Source: Vanilla planifolia | Lineage: Eukaryota; Streptophyta; Magnoliopsida; Asparagales; Orchidaceae | Direction of reading: 5' to 3' | NCBI GenBank assembly: GCA_023846275.1 | Contig: CM043868.1 | Span: forward strand, 4,607,153 to 4,671,152 | Length of the DNA: 64,000 nucleotides | Shown: one piece after another, positions 28,031-38,119 of the stretch | Position numbering within the stretch: position 1 is the first letter of the stretch | How the letters are laid out: each line of letters starts with the position of its first letter | Notes under the pieces: model-generated | What the model was told of the DNA's origin: nothing | Database searches by the model: none | Seen by the model: the letters and a program-made list of their open reading frames with translations, nothing else | Made by a program: the position numbers and the translations under genes

Positions 28031-29655
28031 TGGTGAGGACACTGGCTACCATTAGGATTTTTGAAACCCAAGAGCTAATCAAACATGAGCCAACAATTTT
28101 AGACAATCAAAGTATCTATTTATCATGTTTAATGTCAAGACAAACCTAAAATTACATTTAGGCCCAAAAGTTATGCTAAGAACACAAAAAGGACCAAAGA
28201 AATGATCAATTGGGCCCAATCTACCACCCTATCATGGCCTTCACTGATTAATGCTAGCCCTTAGGCTATGTTTAACTAAAAAGATTTGACAAACTGGTCT
28301 TTTGGACCCTCTTTAAATTACAGGTTCATGTGACCCACGAACACACCTAAATTTTTCAATGCCATGCCAACATACCAAACTAATTCATAAGTAGAATAAT
28401 TCATGTGACCTATGAATTCTCCCAAATCCATGGATGTTGCGATGACCCACCAGTCTAACTCTTTAATAGAATAGTTCACATGACCCAAATAGATCCACAA
28501 ATACTAGCCCAACTCATCAACTTAGCCACAACATGTCGACACATATGCAACCCACAAATGGAAATGCATGCACTAACATAGTGTTGAACCTTTAGTCAAC
28601 CTATCAGTAGAATAGTTTGTGCGACCGACAAACAGACATGGATTTATCGATGTTGCATTGACCTGTTAACCTAGGTTTGACCTATGAAAACCAATGAACC
28701 GAAGTGGTGTTGAATAAAAAAATACAATTTTTTTAAAAAGCAATTTGGTAACAACTTTGACCATAGAGTTTTGGACCTAAGTGATAGGTTTTCATAAAGC
28801 TATTTAGTAATAGCTTTGATGATAGATTTTAGAACTAAAATATCAACTTTTTAGAAAGTTATTTGATTATAGTTTTTTACCATAGATTTTATACTTTTTT
28901 ATTTTTTTATTATATTTTTTCTTAAAATCTCTATAAAATCAAAGTACTAACCATTGTAAATGATGATCTTTATAAGAGTGAAATGTTTATTGTTACATTA
29001 TATCTTGTAGAGGTCTTAAGATTGATCACTATAAGAACTCTAATCTGCTTATTTGTTGAGGCTCTAATACTAAGAGGAGGGGTCCAAGGCCCATGTAATG
29101 AGACTTTGTTCCCATTTACCTTGAACTTTATAACATCACCTTCCTATCACCATCACATAACAATTACCTTACAGTTTGTTAATTCCTTTTCACTTCATCA
29201 TTTAAAGTTTACTCGTACCTACCACATTCTCCTTCTTTCAACTTTATTCGTGAACCACTCTTTTTGTCATCTTCCTTATTCTTTATTACCTAGTTTCCTT
29301 ACAAGTTTAGACCACCTTTGTATGCAATCACTATGCTACATAATAAAGCCATTCATTGCTTTTAATCTACACTCATGTTACATTTATTTTGTTCCCTTCT
29401 TTTCATAATCAATTTATTTAAACTCCTTCTGAGTACCCTACCTCTACATCATTGAAGAGGATGTAGACCTATCATGCTAAGCAACCCTTGTGTTACTCTT
29501 GGTTCCCTTTTTGTTAAGATTTTCTTGGATGAGTATCTCTTTTATGTCACTTTTTTTAGTTTCTCATATTTATCATTCACATTTTCTTTCTTCTTAATAT
29601 GTGTAGGTTAATCTCTAAGGTGCTCATTATAGTTTATAATGCCCATTTGGCATCA
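28031..29655 (+). repeat. Gypsy LTR of the same family as fossil A, plus orientation
   Basis: Starts TGGTGAGGACACTGG and ends ...TTTGGCATCA. It aligns along its length with LTR A (3911-5401) read on the minus strand, including CTAAGAACACAAAAAGGA near 28.17 kb and the TATA region (CTCTATAAAATC, about 28.93 kb). The 141-codon open frame at 28983-29408 lies inside it and is not a gene. No direct flanking duplication is evident, so it may be one end of a larger broken element. Confidence 0.75.
28320..28690 (-). repeat. Diverged tandem repeat units within the gypsy LTR
   Basis: On the minus strand the phrase GGGTCACATGAA (or near variants) recurs every 80-95 bp, each time followed by a TATTCTA-type stretch and a GTTGG/GTGGG segment, giving about four units. 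LTR A has a shorter, related GGGTCA-rich block at 4.87-5.06 kb. Confidence 0.6.
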
Positions 29656-30440
29656 CATTATCCTTTGGATATCCAAGGCCACATACCACTACATATGTAA
29701 AGCATAGTTTGACCTATGTGATGTAATTTTGAGATTAATGAAATATTACATCTTTTAGAAGTCCAACATATAAGAGGAAGTTGAATCTAAGATGTGGCCA
29801 TATTATTACACCAATTCTAAGTTTCAAATATAATATAAAAGTAAAGATAATGAAATTTATTCTTAAGAAATTTAGATAAGAGGAAATTAAAAGGATGAAA
29901 GCACAACAATAATAAGCATTAGTTATACATGAAAGTTCTTCACATACTAATAAGGAACAAGATACAACTTTTGATACTAACTCAATAACCAAACTTAATG
30001 TTATTGAGGAAGGGATTAAAGGAAGTGATTTGAAGATTGAAGAGGGCAAAGGCATAATACAACAATGACATCAAGAGTAGGTAACGAGATTTGATGCAAG
30101 ATAATTGTATACACAAAGCCAACTTACCTCCATCTTAGATGCATTCCCTATTCTCACCTCAAAGATTAAGGAACTAAAAGAGGATGATTAGTATAAGGAA
30201 ATATTTTTTAAATATGGAAGATGTAATGATCAATTTACATGTTGAATGTAATTACACTACTTATTTTGTGCCTTTTATCTTTGTGATTTGACTTAATGAT
30301 TACTAAACACAAGTTTTGCTTACATAAACTTTAATTAAATATTTGTTTGTGACATACTCACATATATGTGTTTATTTTTGGTAGGAATTTAATCATATCA
30401 GAGTATTACTCAACACATGTTATCAAGTTGATTAAACTCT
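29656..30440. other. Stretch between LTR fossils with no recognised gene
   Basis: The minus-strand open frame at 29735-30055 (106 codons) is hydrophobic and resembles no family I know. The plus strand is Lys/Glu-rich in places and may be degraded retrotransposon gag. No firm call. Confidence 0.4.
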
Positions 30441-31010
30441 ACTAAATTATGGGGGAGTGATATGTAAAGCAACTTAAATCACTGCATAACCCCTATGTCA
30501 AAATACAATGTAGTTTTACTATGATGATGTCAAAAGGGGACAAGTTGTGAATATGCTAATTTATATTGGATGGGGTTTTGAATATATCATTTGAATTATA
30601 TTACATATGTTTTCAAACTTGGTTATTAATTGTTATATCATTTGTTAATAGGAATTATTCTATTATATTCATATCACTTGATAATCAACATTTTATAAAT
30701 GAATTCTAAGTGAGTTTATTTTATTTTATAGTTTATTCTCACAATTAAATGGTTCATCATCATCAAAATAAGGAAGACTATTGAACCTTATGAGCCCAAA
30801 ATGTCACATAATATTTTAATGATAACAAACAATTTAAGTATCTTTCTTACAATCTAACTTATCTACTTAAAATGTTATAATTTAAACTAAAAGATAGACC
30901 TAGTGATTTAAACTTAGATGGACGGAGCCTTAGATAGTCTTTTCAAGATTCTTAAATACAAAGATGGAAGATTTCATCAAATAATTCAAGTGAAGATGAA
31001 GATATTGTAA
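30440..31010 (+). mobile_element. 3' end of a Ty1/copia fossil and start of its LTR
   Basis: GGGGGAGTGATATG and GTCAAAAGGGGACAAG stretches (30.45-30.55 kb) are typical of the region just before a SIRE-type 3' LTR. The LTR-like start at about 30780 (ATTGAACCTTATGAGCCC, then TTTTAATGATAACAAAC) resembles the LTR start at 20066. Confidence 0.5.
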
Positions 31011-33080
31011 CTTATAGGAACACAATATCCACAAAAGGGGAGGTGAATTATATAAATTCAAATTTTTAAGCCAACTCAAATAATTCAATTTGCTTTGTAA
31101 CAAAAACTTTTATTATTCTTAATCTTATTAGCTATTATAATACTTATAAAAAATATTATTATGCTTGTAAAAACATGTATTATAGTGCTAGTAAAGTACA
31201 TCAAAAAGTTTCAAATTATTTGATCTAAACTTAAATCTATGTCTACTCCTAACCAAATGAAAAGAAAATATACAGAAACATCAACTTAATAAATTTCTAC
31301 AACATTAGCTTTACAAAAAGCCTACAATACTAGCTTAATAAAATCCTACAATACTAGCTTAATAAAAACCTATAATATCAACTTGATATATATCTACAAT
31401 TAGCTTAATAAAAAACAACACACTAGCTTAATAAAAACATGTAACTTTTTAATAAAAACCAATAAAATAAATGAGTAAAAATCTCAATAACAAGATAAGT
31501 AAACTAAGTAAAAGTTCAATATAATATTTCTTATAAATGAATAATTAAATAAGATGCATGGTATAGTAATATAAAAAGATATACAATAAAGCATAAGAAA
31601 GAAACTAAAGAGTGGTATGCATCTTAGCTCAATGAAATGATTGTTGACATGATTATGAATGAAGAGAAAATCTCACACTTCCTTTCTTTAATTCATTCTC
31701 TAAATTTATAATAATTTTAATGGAAATCTTTTTCAAATTATAAGCAAAACATTATCCTATTTTATCATATTTGGATGCTTTTATACACACCCAAAAATGT
31801 TCTCTAAATCCTCTAAAATAATTATCTAAAAAACTAGTCAAAGTGGTTGTTCATTCAATCATCAATATTCAGTTAATTTATTGTTACTATCCAAAATGGA
31901 TCATCTAAATACAATGCAGACATTCTATAGTATGACTAGAATAGAATGATATAAATCTAAATTCTGAGCTTCCTAAAAAAGTTATATAATATACAATCAT
32001 ATAATTGGATAGGTTTTATGACAATCATTTCTACTAATCATAAGACATCATATTAGTCGATAAATGATGGTACTACATTGATGCAAATCCATCTAATATA
32101 TGACTAAGTCTTAAAATCAGGCTCTCAGATGAAAAGATATCACATGGTATGAAACATATATCATATTGTACAATTGAAATGTTGCACACCTAGCTTAGGT
32201 CTAAACTCTCATTAAATAGGGAAACATATCATACAACTACGACGAATATTATCATATAGTAATACAACAATTAGCTCCTCACATAATGACATATTCATGA
32301 GATATGAAGAACATACTTGTATTACAATACAAAAAATTTAAATTTCTGTCGTCGCTCAATCTGATCCGCTTAACGAATAGATCATAGAAGTATTAAAAAA
32401 AATTATACTATATGAACCTTAAGAATACTACACCTTAAATCAAACCTATTTAGTAAATGATCAATATATTATATTATAGAGATATAATATAAGTACAATA
32501 AGTATAAAATAGGCATATTACTTAAGATGTTCCTTAACCAACACTTTATTTAATCTAACTATTAACTGATCATACTATACGATAAGTTTATCATACAAGG
32601 ATGATTAGTTAAGTAGTAAAAATTGCTTTTTCTAATCAAAATATTTATTGATTTTATTGTACGATGGATTTATCATACAAGGATTATTAATTCATCAATT
32701 TAAACCTCATTCAATTTAATATCTTTTCAAATCAAATACGCCTTAGCCTTAACAAATGATGCAACTCATTATGATATAATATTCTAAGCTAGATAATATA
32801 TGTTACATAAGATAAATTGCATGCCTTAAAAAAATCTAAATGTCTCAAATAAAATATTATAATTTTTGGCATTCTAATTACTAGAGACTAAATAAATATC
32901 TTATCTTCATGTTCCTCAAGCTTATGTTGCTTTTGATAGTAGTTGTGATTAACATCCAAATACTTTTGTTAAGCTTCTTAAGTCACATGATCAAACTCTC
33001 TATACGATTAGTCTAATTATTATTAAGATGCATGAACTAAAATCAATACTTAAGAAATATATTAAAAAATAACACAATAA
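31010..33080 (-). repeat. Probable minus-strand Ty1/copia LTR
   Basis: On the minus strand the left end reads AATTCACCTCCCCTTTTGTGG, the C-rich U5 end seen in plant copia LTRs (compare 49.2 kb). The body contains many short near-palindromes of the type CATACGATAAG. No open frame of note. Both borders are approximate. Confidence 0.45.
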
Positions 33081-33199
33081 TTTTATCACAGCATGAAGCA
33101 AAAGGAGCTACATGTAAAGGCTCGCTATAGACATACCAGAGTGTACAAAGGCATAAGAGCACACGCAGGAAGGCATGGCATTCCTACCACATCACTACA

Positions 33200-34880
33200 C
33201 ACAAGCACATGTGGAAGGACTACCCCAACACATAAATAATACTTATAGATGTGAATAATGCCCTAGTGCATACATGCGGGTGGTGTGGGAGCACATGTTG
33301 AATCAAGTCAAGATTTGTAGAATTTGTGAAATTATTATATTTTTTCAAAACCACTTGTTGTTTTGGTTTTATAAAAAATTTAATGTATCCAAACCTCTAT
33401 ATAAAAGGTAAGAAGGATGAATGAAACAAATCATAACTCTATAAATTAGAACTTTGTGAATTTAAAATCTCTTGAGGAGAAACTTCTTAAAAACTTTGAT
33501 CACTTTATGTCCTTCATCCTAAGCATCTTATCATTTCCCTCACTTCAACTTTCAATTATTATTACTCCAAAAAGAATGTTTGCTATTAAGGGCTTAAGAC
33601 AAGAACACTTTGTAGATAGATTATATTATTTTTTATATTAGAGTACTTTAATTTGACGTTGATGGTAGGAGAAAAGAAGAAGGAAATTAAACAACAAGCC
33701 ACAAAAGAGAATCAAGAGATTATTTCAATATCAAGTTTGGAGCCAAAAGTAGCGTTATTAACCCATCAAATATAAGTGTTGATGTATATGGTGCTAAAAT
33801 CCTTATTTCTTCTTACAATGAATCCAAACAAAACATTCTTAATCAAAAAAAATTTAGATTAAGTAGTAATCCTAAAATAATTAAAGCTAAAGATGACGAC
33901 AACATTACTCCTATATTTTTTATACATAAGAATTATTAGCATCCTTTCAACGTAAGTGTTATACTTGATTTATCAATTTATGATGGTACAATAGATGTAA
34001 AAAAATTAGATACCTAATTAAAGTAATTAGAGACATATTTTTCTTTGTATATTCATCAATTTGTTAAATCATATATACTAAATTAAAAATAATGAGTTAT
34101 GTATTAATTTGGTGAAATACTCACTTAAGAAATAGCATAATTATATAAGTGACATGGAGCCCATTTATGAAATTAATCTAAGAAGAATTTTATTTTATAC
34201 TTTATATAAAAGAAACGTAAAGAAATTGGTATAGTTTATAAGACTGATAAAGACAAATGATACAATAATATATCATATAATTTAGATAACAAGTCATGAA
34301 TTTTGGAATACCTATTAAAGATATATAAATATTATCAAAATATATATTATAGGTATATACTATTTTTACTAAATTATCTCTTTTTTTATTTAATCTTTAA
34401 AACAAGTCAGTATATTTGTAATGGCTATTGAAAAGAAGACTTAATACATAAAGGGATAAAACCAAAAGAACAAAATACTATGAGGGACTATCCGCACACA
34501 TGAATAGTGCTTTGGTCCATCAATATACATACAGGTGATGTTGCAGTGTGCACCAAATCAAGCTAATTTGAAGATTTTGGAAAAAAAAATTATGCTTTTT
34601 TTTTCAAAACCAAATTTTTTATTTTATAATAAAATTTCATATCTAAATCTCTACATAAAGGAGTGAGAAAGATATATAAAATAATTCAAAACTCTAAAAA
34701 TTAGAACTTCATGAAATTCATAATTTTGCAAAAAATATTTTTTAAAAACTTAATCTCCTTGTAGCAAAACCTTCTTCTTCTCTTTCTTCCTTAACTCCTC
34801 ACCATTTCCAATGCTTCACTTTTGCTATTATTACTCAAAAAAGAAGGTATATTTTCCTTTTTAATTATATGTTTGGTTCA
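33200..34880 (+). mobile_element. Ty3/gypsy gag-bearing fossil in the right arm, between two LTR-like segments
   Basis: A promoter-bearing LTR-like segment (about 33.2-33.63 kb, CTATATAAAAGG at about 33.39 kb) is followed by a primer-like TATTAGAGTAC near 33.64 kb. Gag-like sequence follows (about 33.7-34.1 kb, IYDGTIDVKKLD and LETYFSLY). A second related LTR-like segment lies at about 34.48-34.85 kb. No pol is seen between them. It is broken in many places. The left arm has the same arrangement reversed. Confidence 0.65.
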
Positions 34881-35338
34881 TGACTAAGTAATTATTTTAA
34901 GTTGATCTTTATAAACTTTTAATTCTAAATCAAGCTCCTATGTATTTAATGTGGTGAGGTTTAGCAAAGCTATTGGCTGTATAGAATTAAGTTGATTTAG
35001 GTTGTGACTAATTTGTGAAAACCCCTAGTTTGTATTGAAATTTCTCCACCCAACTATGGTGAAGGAGTGACTTGGATAGTGGTGCTCAAGTAAGTTGCAT
35101 GGGGGTGGACATAGACCTGTGGTTAAGAAAAAATACTTAATTTTTTTTTGCTTTCTTCTGTCACTTGTCTTTCTTATTACTATTACTTTACTCGATTTTA
35201 TTTATTATGATCTTGGGAAGATATTTAACTTAATAATATTTTTATATAATGTGAAATCTAAAAAAGAAGTGTAATGCAATTACTACAAGTTATAAAAAGT
35301 TTCACTTGCCTCTAAGTTTGCTAAAAGCATTTTCCATT

Positions 35339-35394
35339 CCCGCCCCCCACCCCCCACCCCGCCTCTCCCCTTCCCTCCCTTTCCTGGACCTTCA
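35339..35394 (-). repeat. G-rich tract with G-quadruplex potential (minus strand)
   Basis: On the minus strand about 56 bp of runs of three to six Gs (GGGGTGGGGGGTGGGGGGCG at its core). At least four G runs of three or more with one- to few-base loops fit the usual quadruplex rule. It stands out sharply in AT-rich DNA. Confidence 0.9.
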
Positions 35395-37165
35395 AATTCA
35401 TATATTAAAAAGGTGGCACCACATTGAAAGCATTTGGGAAGATGTTTAATGATTTTATTATTTCTTATAAATGATAATTAAACCAAGTGATTTGGAACCT
35501 TTTAAAAATGCATTGGAGAACTTTTCTTAATGCATACAGGCTTTGATGTGGCTCTAAATTGGTTCTAAATAAAGTATGCTAAGCTTTATCTTCTAATATC
35601 TCTTTTATGTGACTCCTTCTGCATTAATTCAACCCACCATGCAAAACTCATCCTCCTATAATTATACTCCAAAGTAGTTTTTTGTCATACTTGTACCAAT
35701 CTTTCTAAGTCCTTAATGAACAAAACATCATAAGGGATAGTCCTTATAATACATTTAAAATATAAAAAATAATACCTTACAAAAATAATATCAAATTAAA
35801 GACAATAATCAAAATATTTATGTTAAGAGATATTCAATAATCATTTTTAGCATTACTTGAAAATTTTGCTTAAAATTATTTGTCATGCATTAGTCTTTTA
35901 TCAAGTAGAAAAAAACCCAACAATAAAATACATTGTTATGAACCTTAAAGGATGAAAATTTTAAAACATATTCAATTATACTAATTTTAAAAAAAAAATC
36001 TAAATTTCTTCACACAATTTTTTTAAGAAACCCAATTTTTTCGCTGACTTAATGTAATTACACTTATTGAACCAAATTTATTGTTTAGTTAAATTATGTA
36101 ATAAAAATCTTTTTTAAATGCACATGTAAAAAATAGAAAAATTATGTGAATATTTATATAAAATAATTTTTCATTCCTTATAACTTTGGTTATGGTCACC
36201 TCAACTTTTTTTAAGTTCTTATCTTTTACTTCTTTATCCTTATTTCTAAGAGCAATGCCTTTTCTTTTAAACTTAAGGTTATGCTTATAATGATAACTTT
36301 TTACTTCATCTTTAGGAAAAAAAATTTTCGAACCAAGACTAATATACATAGATGAATTTGTAAATATAGGTCAAGCACATTTTTAAAATTAATATGGCTT
36401 CATAAGGTCTTGTGAGTTTAAGAAAATTGTAGTAATTTTAAAGCTAGATCTACAAATATCCTACTAGTTCTGTCATCATGCGTATGACTATTTATGTCTT
36501 AACAACCCTTTTATTTGTAAATGAGTAGAATTAGGTTGTGCCATATATAGCTAATGGTATAAAATAAAGATGCATTTGGTGAATAAAACACCAAATACAT
36601 AGTTTAATAATAAACTCTTTTTCCAATTGAATAGTTGAATTTTTATTCTTTGGTAGTTGCTAAGATTAGTTTAGTTATAGTTGCATTGAATCTTTTTCAA
36701 TTTAGAATATTTTTTTGCAAAGTTTTTATCAAAATTTTGGTTATTACTTATTTTAACTTTACAAAATTAACTTTCTAATAGTTATCAATATCATAATAGT
36801 AAAAAAATAATTTATTTGATTTAACCAATTAAAAAGTGTGTAATTGCCATGCAAACTATTAATGTGAGTGCTTAAATCTTAACATCTTTTATTGTGATAA
36901 TATCAATTATCTCTGTGTGAATAGTTGACTTGGATTTTATGCAACAATAATATAATTTTTAATTAAAAACATAGCAAAACTTAAAGTAATAATTTTCAAA
37001 AATAAAACCTAGGAACTTAAATTTTAGTTTGTATTTTAAGTGAACTAAATTGGACAACTAAACTGCTCTCTTAGCTATTTCTCAAGAGGTAAATATAGAA
37101 TAGATAATTTAAAACCTAACTAATTTGAAGAAAAAATAAAATGAATACAATGACTATTCATGTGA

Positions 37166-37488
37166 ATTGTAACTAAACATACTATCATATTAATATTTAC
37201 ATAAAAAAAACAATGATCTTACAAGGAAAACAAAATTGGAGTTTTCATCGATTTACTTTCTATGACTCTCCTAATTTGTAATGCATTCAACTTCCACTCT
37301 AACCTTTGAGAATATAGACTCCAAACTTAAATTTTTGGAATGTTTGGATTACCTTTTGAATCTACATTCTATGGTTCATTATGACCAATAGAATAGAACA
37401 AAACCTTCACTTATGATACCATCGGTGGTCTGTCTTCTAAAAAGTTGAGGAGCCTCAACAACAGATGGAAGGGAAAATCCCGAGTCCT
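37166..37488. other. Spacer between inverted-repeat arm and ULP1 3' end
   Basis: No repeat family or gene is recognised. It may include the true 3' end of the transcript. Confidence 0.5.
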
Positions 37489-37494
37489 TTTATT
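37489..37494 (-). terminator. Candidate poly(A) signal AATAAA of the ULP1 gene
   Basis: AATAAA on the minus strand within GCTAATAAAAGG, about 475 nt after the stop codon. TGTA-rich upstream elements are present in the 3' UTR. The hexamer is common by chance in AT-rich DNA, so this is a candidate only. Confidence 0.45.
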
Positions 37495-37966
37495 AGCTGA
37501 TTTGTGGTGAAAATCACTTATCGTATACATGACTTGAGCAAGTGACTGCCTAATGTATTTCAGCAGACATGTACACTATGCATAGCCTAAGATATTGAAC
37601 GTTTCACAAAAACTAGCCCATGAAAAAATGAACGCTTCGAGGCGTTGTACCCTGCGTTTAGAAGAAGGGTCAACAATTTCTACAGAATCGTATTTCGTTC
37701 ACATTTCACTCTTTCAAACTTCGAAAAACAAGCTATACACTTCATGTACATTTACAATATCAAGAGCTTTTCCCTGTTGATATAAAGGCACCAAAAGAGG
37801 CCTGGGAAACGAAGTGATGTTGCTCTTTCCACCCATTGTTCACTGCAGATCTTCATCTAGTATAAACTTTGTTGAATGCCCAAGTATGCAAGGGTGAAAG
37901 CTTCTCCCCAGAAGTCTTTTAAAGCAGGAAGAGGTTTCTTTCCGTGCAATAAATGTGGTACCTTAG
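37489..37966 (-). other. Probable 3' UTR of the ULP1 gene
   Basis: About 480 bp downstream of the stop, less AT-rich than the surrounding repeats and without any recognisable transposon. It is bounded by an AATAAA on the minus strand. The exact cleavage site cannot be read from sequence alone. Confidence 0.55.
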
Positions 37967-38119
37967 CTAATCCACACTTTCTGATGAGCTGCTTGGAGAT
38001 TCTCGACATTCTTCTCGTCCAAACTCTAGCCTTGCACTCTCGAATTCTTTCAATAGAAGATCCTTTATCCGTTTACGCAAGGCAGAGGCATCCTCAGGCT
38101 GGAACCATTGGCTTCCAAA
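37967..38119 (-). CDS. ULP1D: ULP1 exon i: last coding exon and stop
   Basis: 153 nt after a TTTCGCAG acceptor. It encodes FGSQWFQPEDASALRKRIKD, LLLKEFESARLEF and a Ser/Glu-rich tail (ESPSSSSESVD), ending at TAG (37967-37969). The WFxPxEASxLR block is the conserved C-terminus of plant ULP1C/D. The tail is somewhat longer than I recall for the Arabidopsis proteins and its SSSES run could be phosphorylated; that is inference. The intron to the previous exon is 90 bp. Confidence 0.95.
   Translation of the reverse strand, partial: FGSQWFQPEDASALRKRIKDLLLKEFESARLEFGREECRESPSSSSESVD

Larger units (their letters stand above)
33080..37165 (-). repeat. Right arm of the large imperfect inverted repeat
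   Basis: Reverse-complement partner of 20890-25480. Its outer end lies only about 320 bp from the candidate poly(A) signal of the ULP1 gene. A minus-strand Lys-rich open frame at 36089-36349 has a clearly related counterpart in the left arm near 21.85-21.97 kb. I do not recognise a protein family in it. Confidence 0.85.

Noticed and set aside
28983-29408. 141-codon open frame, the longest in the window
   Set aside because: Lies wholly inside a gypsy LTR and aligns with non-coding LTR sequence of fossil A; no family resemblance.
35338-35400. C-rich tract as a telomere-like or centromeric repeat
   Set aside because: The unit is irregular and not TTTAGGG-based; it is a local purine/pyrimidine expansion.
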